Notes: generated from the sequence alone by a model not told the origin. Positions 33,506-44,057 are shown, counted from the stretch's first letter. The stretch: DNA of 64,000 nucleotides from Streptomyces sp. NBC_00670 (GCF_036226765.1 NZ_CP109017.1:4088501-4152500); one strand, 5' to 3'. Made by a program: numbers and translations.

Positions 33506-33935
33506 GTCCGGAGCAACAGCCGACGAGCGCCGCGAGTTACGCTCGGTGTCGTGCCGTGCACCGTACGTGCCGGATCCGGTGGCGTCCCGGGGTGTGGGGC
33601 GACGCAAGGTTGTTCGCCCATAGCGGAGGGAACCGGTGCGCGCGGCATGGAGTGTCAGTGCCTGCGGGTAAGACATGCCTAGTGGGAGGGGGCGACGCGC
33701 GGAACGGGCCGGCTCACGTTCGCCATCGGCGTACTGGCGACTGGGGTAAGTGCCTGGCCTGCGGGAACATCGTCTCGCACCATCGGGTTGTGGCAGATGT
33801 CGGCGTTCGGGGTCAGGAGGCCATCGACGGTGTCGGCAGTTGGAATGAGCGGTCCCTGCTTGCGGGACTAAGCTGCGGAAGGACAGGGAGGGGACAGCCC
33901 CCTTACTGCCTGACCGCTCTGAGGAGCGATTAACG
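33506..33935. other. 430-bp regulatory gap before clpC
   Basis: Divergent intergenic region between the SCO3374-family gene and clpC. It holds a good ClgR-type operator (33718-33735) and presumably the clpC promoter; TAAGCT at 33869-33874 is a candidate -10. The open frame across it has no convincing start or family resemblance. Confidence 0.6.
33718..33735 (-). promoter_or_regulatory. ClgR-like operator upstream of clpC
   Basis: On the minus strand AGTACGCCGATGGCGAAC matches every position of the ClgR consensus known from Corynebacterium (WNNWCGCYNANRGCGWWS). ClgR activates clp and lon genes in actinobacteria including Streptomyces. It sits 200 bp before the clpC start. Confidence 0.7.
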
Positions 33936-36461
<2,526 letters not shown>

Positions 36462-36494
36462 CCCTCCGGGCTCCGGCCCACCTCAGCGGAACCA

Positions 36495-36537
36495 GGGGCT
36501 GCCCCCCGGGACTTCGGTCCCGGGGGGCAGCCCCTTT
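36495..36537 (+). terminator. Terminator of clpC
   Basis: Perfect 18-bp stem GGGGCTGCCCCCCGGGAC / GTCCCGGGGGGCAGCCCC with a TTCG tetraloop and a short T-run, 34 bp past the clpC stop. Confidence 0.93.
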
Positions 36538-36611
36538 CGCACGCGCGCTGGGGGGCCGCCCGAGAGCTCGGCTGGTGGGGGTGCGCGGGCGGGTGCGGGC
36601 GGTCGTGTCGT

Positions 36612-36686
36612 CTCGCGCAGTTCCCCGCGCCCCTGAAAGCGTTGGGGGCGCCCCCTGCTTTTAAGGGGCGCGGGGAACTGCGCGAG
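36612..36686. repeat. Type A palindromic intergenic repeat, copy 1
   Basis: Perfect 23-bp arms (36612-36634 and 36664-36686; core GCAGTTCCCCGCGCCCC) around a 29-nt loop with an inner GGGGGCGCCCCC palindrome. The loop and arms are nearly the same as copy 2 at 51274-51346. Confidence 0.92.
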
Positions 36687-36723
36687 GAAGCCCCACCCGC
36701 CCGCGCTCCCCGACGAGACCTTG

Positions 36724-36797
36724 CCCACCCGAGCTCTCCGGGGTGCAAGGGGCGGAGCCCCTTGAAGGGATGGGACGGGTAGGGGCGGCGGGGGCGA
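36724..36797 (+). repeat. Type B intergenic repeat, copy 1
   Basis: Contains CCCGAGCTCTCC, the hairpin AAGGGGCGGAGCCCCTT, GGATGGGACGGGT-like and AGGGGCGGCGGGGGCGA boxes in that order. The same block order recurs at 58341-58419 and 61881-61944 and, inverted, at 40553-40620. Confidence 0.9.
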
Positions 36798-37013
36798 GGG
36801 AAAAGGCGCGTAGCCGGGGTCACATTCGTGGGGGTGGGAGGTGCCCCGGGGCGGTGACGTCTCGCACAGGGGGTTGGGGATTACTAGGCGCTTTAGTGGC
36901 CCGCATGCTACGGAGAAACGGGCAATGCGGCAGTAAGTCCGCTCACCGTACTATCCCACCCCAAGAGATCACGATTTTGGGCATTCGCCCGCCTCGGGGT
37001 TACCAAGGACGAG

Positions 37014-37057
37014 CCACCCGGACGACGCCCACCGCGTCGCGCCCCGGGTGGTTGTTT
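37014..37057 (+). promoter_or_regulatory. Terminator-like hairpin in the M23 peptidase leader
   Basis: Arms CCACCCGG (37014-37021) and CCGGGTGG (37044-37051) enclose a second small stem and are followed by TTGTTT, 31 bp before the start codon. Such a hairpin inside a leader suggests attenuation. Confidence 0.5.
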
Positions 37058-37088
37058 ACGGCCTTGTCCCCCACCCCCTGAGGTTTCG

Positions 37089-37808
37089 ATGTCCTTCCGC
37101 TCCACGCCCCGTCGCCACCCCCGCACGTCCCCCCTCCGCACCCGCGCCGCCGTCCTCGGCATCGGCCTGGGCGCCTCGGTCGTCCTGGGTGCCGGAGCCG
37201 CGGTAGCCGCCGACACCGTCGCCGCCACCCCTACCAGCGCGATGTCCAGCACCCTCGCCACCGCCGTCCGCGCGCAGGCCGACGCGCAGGCCGAGGCCGC
37301 GACCCACGCGGAGCACGCCGCCGCGGCCGCGAAGGCCAGGGCGAAGGCAGCGAAGGCGGAGGCCAAGGCCGCCGCGGCTAAGAAGGCCGCCTCCTGGGTC
37401 GACCCGGTGAAGAAGTACGAGCTGAGCGCCGGCTACAACCAGGACGGCAGCCACTGGGCGCACAAGCACAGCGGGCAGGACTTCGCGGTGCCGATCGGCA
37501 CGGACGTCGTCGCCGCGCACGGCGGCACCGTCGTCAAGGCCGGCGGCAACGGCGCCGGCGACGGCCCGGCGTACGGCAACGCCATCGTCGTCAAGCATGC
37601 GAACGGTACGTACTCGCAGTACGCGCACCTGTCCCGGATCGACGTCAAGGTCGGCCAGGTCGTCGCCACCGGGCAGCACATCGCCCGCAGCGGCAACACC
37701 GGCAACTCGACCGGCCCCCACCTGCACTTCGAGATCCGCACGACCCCGAACTACGGCTCGGCGGTCAACCCGGTCGCGTTCCTGCGCTCGCACGGCACGC
37801 ACGTCTGA
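37089..37808 (+). CDS. Secreted M23 (lysostaphin-type) metallopeptidase
   Basis: Peptidoglycan endopeptidase, 239 residues. A Sec signal peptide is visible (basic N-terminus, hydrophobic AAVLGIGLGASVVLGAGAAVAA, cleavage near residue 42). An Ala/Lys coiled-coil linker (55-105, EAATHAEHAAAAAKARAKA) is followed by the M23 domain with HSGQDFAVP (first zinc His/Asp), YAHLSRIDV and the HLHFEIR motif. ATG 37089. The ~290-bp leader may be regulated; the c-di-AMP riboswitch common upstream of Streptomyces wall hydrolases was not recognised. Confidence 0.93.
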   Translation: MSFRSTPRRHPRTSPLRTRAAVLGIGLGASVVLGAGAAVAADTVAATPTSAMSSTLATAVRAQADAQAEAATHAEHAAAAAKARAKAAKAEAKAAAAKKAASWVDPVKKYELSAGYNQDGSHWAHKHSGQDFAVPIGTDVVAAHGGTVVKAGGNGAGDGPAYGNAIVVKHANGTYSQYAHLSRIDVKVGQVVATGQHIARSGNTGNSTGPHLHFEIRTTPNYGSAVNPVAFLRSHGTHV

Positions 37809-37843
37809 CCCAGCCCTGCGCGCCCCGAGTCCCGCCACGGGAA

Positions 37844-37884
37844 AACGGCGCGTGGCGGAGCCCTGTGCTCCGCCACGCGCCGTT
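37844..37884. terminator. Bidirectional terminator between M23 and TetR genes
   Basis: Perfect 17-bp arms AACGGCGCGTGGCGGAG / CTCCGCCACGCGCCGTT with a 7-nt loop, midway between convergent stops at 37808 and 37945. Confidence 0.92.
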
Positions 37885-37944
37885 CGCGCGCCGGGGCGCA
37901 CGCGCCGCGAGGCAACGCGGCCGCGCGACGCCCGACGCCTCGCG

Positions 37945-38532
37945 TCACTCGCCGTAGTGCGCCTTCGTCACCAGCTCGATCGCGACCTCCAGAACCGCCT
38001 TGCGCTTGTCCTCCGGGTCGGCCTCCAGTTCCCGCAGCGCGAACATCCCCGCGTGCAGCGTGAACAGCGCGGTGATGCAGCGGACCTGGTCGGCCAGCGG
38101 GGCGTCCGCGTCGCGGATGATGCCGCTCAGCTCCAGCATCCGGCCCTTGAACATCTCGCCGATGCTCAGCTCGCGCACGGTCGCCTGGTTCTCCTGCATG
38201 AAGCGGAAGAGCGGCCCGGCGTCGGCGAGGGCCTCGCTGTAGCGGCGGACGACCTCCTGCTTGGTGGCCAGAGTGTGCGGCTGCTCGCGGCCCCAGGCGA
38301 TGAGGTCGTCGATCGGCCGGGTGAGGTCCCCGAAGATGCCGATGAGGATGTCTTCCTTGGTCTTGAAGTGGTAGTAGAGCGCCGCCTTGGTGACGTCCAG
38401 CCGCTCGGCGATCTCCCGCAGCGAGGTCTTCTCGTACCCCTGCTCGGAGAAGAGGGCGAGGGCAACGTCCTGGATGCGCTGGCGGGTGTCGCCCCGCCGC
38501 CGGCGCCTGTTGTCGTCCATGGTGCTGCCCAT
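37945..38532 (-). CDS. TetR-family repressor of the adjacent efflux pump
   Basis: A 195-residue regulator with an N-terminal TetR helix-turn-helix (RIQDVALALFSEQGYEKTSLREIAERLDVTKAALYYHFKTKEDIL, about 18-61) and a ligand-binding helical C-domain. Divergent from a DHA2 exporter, with a 22-bp-arm inverted repeat between them that is its probable operator. ATG 38532 follows GGAGAGACGG. Confidence 0.92.
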   Translation of the reverse strand: MGSTMDDNRRRRRGDTRQRIQDVALALFSEQGYEKTSLREIAERLDVTKAALYYHFKTKEDILIGIFGDLTRPIDDLIAWGREQPHTLATKQEVVRRYSEALADAGPLFRFMQENQATVRELSIGEMFKGRMLELSGIIRDADAPLADQVRCITALFTLHAGMFALRELEADPEDKRKAVLEVAIELVTKAHYGE

Positions 38533-38596
38533 TCCGTCTCTCCTCGCACTCCCTCGGACCTGCCCGCCGTCCGGCTGTCCGGCGGCCCGGGAGAAA

Positions 38597-38667
38597 CTTA
38601 CTTGACGCCCGGCTAGTTACCAGGCTACCTTCTCGCAATGTAAAGAACTAGCCGGGCGGCAAGTAAG
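38597..38667. promoter_or_regulatory. Operator/promoter of the TetR-MFS pair
   Basis: Inverted repeat with 22-bp arms (38597-38618, 38646-38667; one mismatch; arm contains GCCCGGCTAGTT) around a 27-bp centre. The left arm contains TTGACG, which with TACCTT at 38626-38631 (18-bp spacing) makes a good sigma-70-type promoter for the exporter. Confidence 0.8.
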
Positions 38668-38743
38668 TAACCGGAACCGGTGAGACCGCCCCGCACGCGG
38701 CGGCGCGCGAGGGCATCAGTGGCAAGCAGGGGATGTGGGGACG

Positions 38744-40366
38744 ATGGCGGAGACGGCGGACATAGCGGGCAAGGGCCCCGTGGGGGCCGAGAAACCCGGG
38801 GCCGAGGACGGCGGCAAGCAGCCGCGCAGCGTACGCGTCGTCCTGCTCGCCCTGATGATCGCGATGCTGCTCGCGATGCTCGACAACATGATCGTCGGCA
38901 CCGCGATGCCGACGATCGTCGGTGAGCTCGGCGGGCTCGAACACCTGTCGTGGGTGGTCACCGCGTACACGCTCGCGACGGCCGCCTCGACGCCCCTGTG
39001 GGGCAAGCTCGGCGACATGTACGGGCGCAAGGGCGTCTTCATGACCTCGATCGTGCTCTTCCTGATCGGGTCGGCGCTCAGCGGCATGGCGCAGGACATG
39101 GGGCAGCTCATCGGCTTCCGGGCCGTGCAGGGCCTCGGCGCGGGCGGTCTGATGGTCGGCGTCATGGCGATCATCGGTGATCTGATCCCGCCGCGGGAGC
39201 GCGGCAAGTACCAGGGCATGATGGCCGGCGTGATGGCGCTCGCGATGATCGCGGGCCCGCTGGTCGGCGGCACCATCACCGACCACCTCGGCTGGCGCTG
39301 GTCCTTCTACATCAACCTGCCGCTCGGCGCGGTCGCGCTCATCGCCATCAGCGCCGTGCTGCACCTGCCGAAGAAGCGCGCGCAGACCCGGATCGACTAC
39401 CTCGGCGCCGCGCTGCTGACCGTGGGCATCACCTCCATCGTGCTGGTCACCACCTGGGGCGGCACGGAGTACGCCTGGGGCTCGGCGCGGATCATGGAGC
39501 TGATCGGCATCGGCGTCGCCGCGCTCGTCGGGTTCCTGTTCTGGCAGACCAGGGCGGCCGCGCCGATCATGCCGCTGCACATCTTCCGCAGCCGCAACTT
39601 CTCGCTGATGTCGGTCATCGGCTTCATCACCGGGTTCGTGATGTTCGGCGCGGTGCTCTTCCTGCCGCTGTACCAGCAGGCGGTGCAGGGGGCGTCCGCC
39701 ACCAACTCCGGACTGCTGCTGCTGCCGATGCTCGGCGCGATGCTCGCCGTGTCGATGGTGGCCGGCCGGGTCACCACCAACAGCGGCCGCTACAAGGTGT
39801 TCCCGGTCGCCGGCAGCGTGCTGATGATCGTCGGACTGTTCCTGCTGTCGCGGATGGACACCGAGACCACCCGGCTGACCTCCGGGATCTACATGGCCGT
39901 GCTCGGTGCGGGCATGGGCTGCCTGATGCAGATCACCATGCTGGTGGCGCAGAACAGCGTCGAGATGAAGGACATGGGCGTCGCCTCGTCCTCCACCACG
40001 CTGTTCCGGACGCTCGGGTCCTCGTTCGGTGTCGCCATCATGGGTGCGCTGTTCAACAACCGGGTGCAGGACGAGATGGTGCAGCGGGCGGGGGCGCTCG
40101 GGGGCAAGATGACCGAGCAGTCGGCGCAGCTCGACGCGGCGAGCCTGGCGAAGCTGCCGGCGCAGGCGCGGGAGGCGTACCAGTTCGCGGTGTCCGCGGG
40201 GACGCATTCGGCGTTCGTGCTGGGTGCGGTGGTGGCTGTGGTGGCGCTGGTGGCGGCGGTGTTCGTCAAGGAGGTGCCGTTGCGGGGGGCCGGGGGGCCC
40301 AAGACGGCGGAGGGGGCGGCTGGGGACGCCGCCGGGGAGCGGCCGACGGTTGCAGAGGCCGTCTGA
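38744..40366 (+). CDS. MFS multidrug exporter, DHA2 (EmrB/QacA) family
   Basis: A 540-residue, 14-TM proton-coupled drug exporter. Typical signatures: LDNMIVGTAMPTIVGELGG (motif D1 in TM1), GKLGDMYGRKGVF (motif A), FRAVQGLGAGGLMVGVMAIIGD (motif B) and GPLVGGTITDHLGWRWSFYINLPLG (motif C). ATG 38744 preferred over GTG 38735. Controlled by the divergent TetR gene; substrate unknown. Confidence 0.93.
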   Translation: MAETADIAGKGPVGAEKPGAEDGGKQPRSVRVVLLALMIAMLLAMLDNMIVGTAMPTIVGELGGLEHLSWVVTAYTLATAASTPLWGKLGDMYGRKGVFMTSIVLFLIGSALSGMAQDMGQLIGFRAVQGLGAGGLMVGVMAIIGDLIPPRERGKYQGMMAGVMALAMIAGPLVGGTITDHLGWRWSFYINLPLGAVALIAISAVLHLPKKRAQTRIDYLGAALLTVGITSIVLVTTWGGTEYAWGSARIMELIGIGVAALVGFLFWQTRAAAPIMPLHIFRSRNFSLMSVIGFITGFVMFGAVLFLPLYQQAVQGASATNSGLLLLPMLGAMLAVSMVAGRVTTNSGRYKVFPVAGSVLMIVGLFLLSRMDTETTRLTSGIYMAVLGAGMGCLMQITMLVAQNSVEMKDMGVASSSTTLFRTLGSSFGVAIMGALFNNRVQDEMVQRAGALGGKMTEQSAQLDAASLAKLPAQAREAYQFAVSAGTHSAFVLGAVVAVVALVAAVFVKEVPLRGAGGPKTAEGAAGDAAGERPTVAEAV

Positions 40367-40386
40367 CCTTCCCCACGCTCCGCCTC

Positions 40387-40420
40387 CCAAGGCCCCCCGG
40401 GTTCGCCCGGGGGGCCTTGG
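40387..40420 (+). terminator. Terminator of the MFS gene
   Basis: Perfect 15-bp arms CCAAGGCCCCCCGGG / CCCGGGGGGCCTTGG with TTCG loop, 21 bp after the stop. Confidence 0.92.
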
Positions 40421-40552
40421 CGTGCGTGGGCCCCGTAAGGGGCGCGGGGCTGTTTCTTCGCGCGGCTCGCGCCACGTAGGGGGCCGCGGGTGCGCGACCG
40501 GCCCCCGCCGGGGTGCGGCCGGGTACGGCCTTGGATCGGGTGGCGGGGGCGG

Positions 40553-40620
40553 TTTTCGCCCCCGCCGCCCCTACCCTTCCCGTCCCCCAGGGGCTCTGCC
40601 CCTTCGACCCCGCGGGAGGG
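40553..40620 (-). repeat. Type B intergenic repeat, copy 2 (inverted)
   Basis: Reads TTTTCGCCCCCGCCGCCCCT, then CCTTCCCGTCCCC and AGGGGCTCTGCCCCTT on the plus strand, i.e. the reverse of copies 1, 3 and 4. Confidence 0.88.
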
Positions 40621-40683
40621 CGCGTGAGGGGGTGGGTGGGTGGTGGGTGGGGTTGTGGGACGGGTGCGGGAGCGATGTGGTTG

Positions 40684-40717
40684 CTCGCGCAGTTCCCCGC
40701 GCCCCTTACGGGGCGCG
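40684..40717. repeat. Type A intergenic repeat, copy 3 (short form)
   Basis: Left arm identical to copies 1 and 2 (CTCGCGCAGTTCCCCGCGCC), then CCTTACGGGGCGCG without the long loop. Confidence 0.85.
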
Positions 40718-40796
40718 ATGCTCGCGCCCCTGCGGCGGAGCCGTGCAAGAGGCTCAGCCCTCTGCGGCGGAGCCGCGCAGTGAGTGGGCCGGGCGG

Positions 40797-41381
40797 TCAG
40801 CCCAGTGTTGTCGTCGCCTCGTGCAGGTCCGACAGGGCTGCGAGGGTGTGGGGGGCCAGCGAGGCCGTGTCGGGGGAGTCGGCGTGGGACTCCGACCACT
40901 TCGCGTAGCCCCGTTTGAACGCGAGGACGCCCAGTTCGGCCGCGAGGTGGGCGGTCGGCTCGGGGACGCCCCGGGCGACCAGCGCGGCCGTCATAGCGGC
41001 GGCCATGCCGACGCTCTTGAGCGCGTCCCGCTCCTGCAGCTCCGTACTGGCCGCCACGGCCGCCCGCAGCCGGGGCCCCAGCTCCCGGTTGGCCGGCCCC
41101 ATCGCCCCCGACGCACGCTCCAGCCCCGCCGCCACCGCCTGCAGCGGCGTCGCCTCCGGGGGTGCCTCCGCGATGCCCTCGGCGAGCAGCCTGCTGAGCG
41201 TCTCCTGTCCCGCGACGAGCAGCTCCCGCTTGTCGGAGAAGTACCGGAAGAACGTGCTCTTGGTGACGCCCGCGCGCTCGGCGATCTGCGTCACCGTCGT
41301 GGCGTCGTACCCCTGCTCGGTGAACAGGTCGACGGCCGCGACGACGAGTCGCTGGGCTGCCCCTGGTTCCCATCTGGCCAT
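40797..41381 (-). CDS. TetR-family repressor of the adjacent SDR gene
   Basis: A 194-residue regulator with the helix-turn-helix RLVVAAVDLFTEQGYDATTVTQIAERAGVTKSTFFRYFSDKREL (about 11-54). Divergent from an atypical SDR gene; two near-identical palindromes between the starts are its probable operators. ATG 41381. Confidence 0.92.
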   Translation of the reverse strand: MARWEPGAAQRLVVAAVDLFTEQGYDATTVTQIAERAGVTKSTFFRYFSDKRELLVAGQETLSRLLAEGIAEAPPEATPLQAVAAGLERASGAMGPANRELGPRLRAAVAASTELQERDALKSVGMAAAMTAALVARGVPEPTAHLAAELGVLAFKRGYAKWSESHADSPDTASLAPHTLAALSDLHEATTTLG

Positions 41382-41404
41382 GACGGACAGGATAGGCGGG
41401 CCAG

Positions 41405-41462
41405 TGATGGGACAACAGTCCCGTCACCGTGTAATGTCGGTGATGGGACAACGGTCCCATCG
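41405..41462. promoter_or_regulatory. Two TetR-type operators flanking a promoter
   Basis: GATGGGACAACAGTCCCGTC (41406-41425) and GATGGGACAACGGTCCCATC (41442-41461), the second a perfect 8+4+8 palindrome. Spacing is 36 bp. TAATGT (41432-41437) lies between them, 18 bp after TGGGAC, so binding would cover the promoter of the SDR gene. Confidence 0.88.
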
Positions 41463-41501
41463 CTTGTCTCCCCCTCAACCACCGTCCTCAAGGGAGCGCT
41501 C

Positions 41502-42383
41502 ATGCATGTCTTCGTCACCGGTGGCACCGGCACCATCGGGTCCGCCGTCGTCGCCGAACTGCTCGACAGCGGCCACACCGTCCTCGCCCTGGCCCGCTCG
41601 GACGCCTCCGCACAGACCCTCGAAGCCGCCGGCGCCAAGGTGCTGCGCGGTGAGCTCGCGGACCTGGACGTCCTGCGGTCCGGCGCCGCGCAGACCGACG
41701 GCGTGATCAGCCTGGCCTTCGGACGCGACTACGGCAGCCCGGAGTCACTCGCCCGGGGCATCGCCGAGGAGAGCGCCGCCCTCACCGCGCTCGGCGAGGT
41801 ACTCCTCGGCACCGACCGCCCGCTCGTCACCGTCTCGGGCACTCCCTGGGTGGCGGGCCGCGCCTCCACCGAGGCCGACCCGCTGCCGACCGAGGGCCCG
41901 GTGGCCGGCCGGGCCCACTCGGTCACGGCGGTACTGGCACTCGCCTCGCGCGGGGTGCGCAGCTCGGCCGTGCGCATGCCGCGCACCGTCCACAACGAGG
42001 GCGACGGCGGCTTCGCCGGCCTGCTGACCCGTGCGGCACGCGACTCCGGGGTGGCCGGCTACCCCGGCGACGGCACCCAGCGCTGGCCGGCCGTGCACGC
42101 GCGCGACGCGGCCGTCCTGTTCCGGCTCGCCCTGGAGAAGGCCCCGGCCGGCACTGCCTGGCACGCCGTCGCCGACGAGGGCGACGCGGTGCGGGACATC
42201 GCGGCGGTCATCGGCCGGCGGCTCGGCCTGCCGGTCGAGCGGGTCCCGGACGAGACCTTCGGGCCGTTCGCCCCGATCTTCGTCACGGATCAGCCCGCGT
42301 CCAGCGCCCACACCCGCGAGACCCTCGGCTGGCAGCCCACGCACCCCAGCCTGCTGGAGGACCTGGAGAACCTCCGGCCCTGA
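41502..42383 (+). CDS. Atypical SDR / NAD-dependent epimerase-like protein
   Basis: A 293-residue protein with the N-terminal NAD(P)-binding motif VTGGTGTIGSAVVAELLDSGH, but without a clear YxxxK catalytic pair, as in atypical SDRs that bind NADPH to reduce or sense small molecules. ATG 41502 follows AAGGGAG. It is the target of the divergent TetR regulator through twin operators, so it is probably induced by a small electrophile or drug. Confidence 0.85.
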   Translation: MHVFVTGGTGTIGSAVVAELLDSGHTVLALARSDASAQTLEAAGAKVLRGELADLDVLRSGAAQTDGVISLAFGRDYGSPESLARGIAEESAALTALGEVLLGTDRPLVTVSGTPWVAGRASTEADPLPTEGPVAGRAHSVTAVLALASRGVRSSAVRMPRTVHNEGDGGFAGLLTRAARDSGVAGYPGDGTQRWPAVHARDAAVLFRLALEKAPAGTAWHAVADEGDAVRDIAAVIGRRLGLPVERVPDETFGPFAPIFVTDQPASSAHTRETLGWQPTHPSLLEDLENLRP

Positions 42384-42398
42384 CGCACGGCGCGCCTC

Positions 42399-44057
42399 CT
42401 AGGGCGCGCTCCTCGGGAGCGCAGGGAAGCTGCCGGTGTTGGTGGGGGCGTGCTCCGGGAGCCAGAGGACGGCCACCGCCCCCTCGGCGGGGGCCGTCCC
42501 GGGCGCTCCCGGGACGGTCACGTTGCGGAAGGTGAGGCGGGCGCCGAGCACCCGCGCCTGGCCCGCGGCGATCGTCAGACCCAGGCCGTGGCCCCGGCCC
42601 GCCCGGTCGGAGCTGCCGGTGCGGAACCGGCTCGGCCCCTCCTCCAGCAGCTCCTTGGGGAAACCGGGCCCGTGGTCCCGTACCCGGATCACCCGGCCCT
42701 CCACCCACACCCGCACCGGCGGCCGCCCGTGCCGAGCCGCGTTCGCCAGCAGGTTGAACAGCACGCGCTCCAGCCGGCGCGGGTCCGTCGTGACCGCGGA
42801 CTCGTGCACCACCGTCACCTCGACGGCCGCGTCCTTCACCGCCACCCGCCGGGTCACGAACTGCCCGAGCATGATGTCCTGCAACTCGGCCCGCTCCGAC
42901 GCCCCGTCCAGGCGGGCCACCTCCAGCACGTCCTCGACCAGCGTCCGCATCGCCTTCGCCCGGTCGAGGACCAGCTCGGTCGGCCGGCCGGGCGGCAGCA
43001 GCTCGGCCGCCGTGAGCAGCCCCGTCACCGGGGTGCGCAGCTCGTGCGCGATGTCCGCGGTCACCCGGCGCTCGGCCTCGATGCGCTGCTGCAACGCGTC
43101 CGCCATCGCGTCCACCGCCCGCGCCAGGTCGTCCGTCTCGTCCCGTACGACGCCGCCGATCGAGTCCCGCACCCGTACGTCCGTCTCGCCCATGGCGACC
43201 CGGTTCGCCGCGGCCGCCGCCTTGCGCAGCCGCCCGGACATCTGACCGCCGATGAGCACACCGAGCGCGCTGCCGCCGAGGACGACCGCGATCGCCCCGA
43301 TCAGCAGGGCCTCGTCCAGGTCGTTCAGCACACTGGCGCTGCGGTCCGTGAAGGTGGTCTGGAGCGACAGCACCCTGCCGTCCTTGAGCGGTACGGCCGC
43401 CCAGATGTCCGGCACGCCGTGCGGCCCCTCCGCCACGTACGTGGCCCGCCGGCCCTGCTTGACCCGCGCCAGCAGGTCACGGGGGATGGTCGGGTCGTCC
43501 ACCTTGACGCCGAAGGCCTGGGTGCGCCCGGATTCGTACATCCGCTGCGCCACCTGGATCCGCTCGTCGGCCAGGTCGCGCGAGTTGTCCAGCATCGAGA
43601 CGCGCGCCGCGTTGTGCACCACCAGGCTCAGGGCGACCGCCACGAGCGCGCCGACCAGCGCGATCGCCGCGCTGAGCTTCCACCGCAGCCCCGTGCGCAT
43701 CCGCTGGCCGCGCGGACCGCCGCCGTGCGCGCCGGGGGCGTGCGCGTCGAGTCCTGACCCGACCGGCTCGTGCGGCCCGACGCCGTCCAGTTCCGGCACG
43801 CCGAAGCCCGACAACTCCGAGAACTCCGACTCTCCGGGTTGGGGCTCGCTGAGCCCCGTCACCCGCAGACCGCACACACCGGCACCACGCCCGCCACCGG
43901 CACCACGCCCGCCGCCCGCACCACGCCCGTCACCCCGGCCGGCCCGGCGCCCGATGATGCCGGAGCCGCCGTCGTCGCCCGCCGCGCGTGCGTGCGGGAC
44001 GCCGCCGTCCCCGTCCTCGTTCCCGTCGCCGCCGGACCGGCTTCGGCGCCGCAACAT
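42399..44057 (-). CDS. cseC: Sensor histidine kinase CseC of the envelope-stress system
   Basis: Membrane kinase that senses cell-wall damage and phosphorylates CseB. The 552 residues comprise a ~118-residue Gly/Arg/Pro-rich N-terminal extension, TM1 (about 128-149, LSAAIALVGALVAVALSLVV), an extracytoplasmic sensor loop, TM2 (about 230-250), a HAMP region, the H-box ADIAHELRTPVTGLL, N-box FNLLANAARHG and G-box GHGLGLTIA. The ATG at 44057 lies 22 bp after the cseB stop with GGGAGG 9 nt upstream. The extension carries a 18-bp DNA repeat. Confidence 0.93.
   Translation of the reverse strand: MLRRRSRSGGDGNEDGDGGVPHARAAGDDGGSGIIGRRAGRGDGRGAGGGRGAGGGRGAGVCGLRVTGLSEPQPGESEFSELSGFGVPELDGVGPHEPVGSGLDAHAPGAHGGGPRGQRMRTGLRWKLSAAIALVGALVAVALSLVVHNAARVSMLDNSRDLADERIQVAQRMYESGRTQAFGVKVDDPTIPRDLLARVKQGRRATYVAEGPHGVPDIWAAVPLKDGRVLSLQTTFTDRSASVLNDLDEALLIGAIAVVLGGSALGVLIGGQMSGRLRKAAAAANRVAMGETDVRVRDSIGGVVRDETDDLARAVDAMADALQQRIEAERRVTADIAHELRTPVTGLLTAAELLPPGRPTELVLDRAKAMRTLVEDVLEVARLDGASERAELQDIMLGQFVTRRVAVKDAAVEVTVVHESAVTTDPRRLERVLFNLLANAARHGRPPVRVWVEGRVIRVRDHGPGFPKELLEEGPSRFRTGSSDRAGRGHGLGLTIAAGQARVLGARLTFRNVTVPGAPGTAPAEGAVAVLWLPEHAPTNTGSFPALPRSAP
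43877..43930. repeat. 18-bp tandem repeats inside cseC
   Basis: Two perfect copies (43877-43894, 43895-43912) and a degenerate third (43913-43930), encoding Gly/Arg-rich residues (AGGGRG) in the N-terminal extension of CseC. Confidence 0.85.

Larger units (their letters stand above)
36462..37088. other. 627-bp intergenic region: clpC terminator, repeats, M23 leader
   Basis: No gene is evident. In order: the clpC terminator (36495-36534), a 75-bp type A palindrome (36612-36686), a type B element (36724-36797), then about 290 bp of unique, less GC-rich sequence (36800-37088) that should contain the promoter and a structured leader of the M23 peptidase gene. Confidence 0.7.
40367..40796. other. 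430-bp intergenic region of terminator and repeats
   Basis: No gene. It contains the exporter's terminator (40387-40420), a GGGGCGCGGGGCTGTTTCTTCGCGCGG stretch related to the element families, an inverted type B repeat (40553-40620), a short type A repeat (40684-40717) and GCGGCGGAGCCG hairpins up to the TetR stop. Confidence 0.75.

Noticed and set aside
33556..33933. 125-residue open frame upstream of clpC
   Set aside because: No ribosome site, atypical amino-acid mix, no family resemblance, and it lies over the probable clpC control region.
36800..37088. c-di-AMP (ydaO/yuaA) riboswitch before the M23 gene
   Set aside because: The conserved GGGGUGAAUC-like and terminal GCU(C/A)ACCUCGUA(A/G)GC segments are not present.
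40953..41706. 263-residue plus-strand frame overlapping the TetR gene
   Set aside because: Opposite strand has a complete TetR protein with helix-turn-helix and divergent operators.
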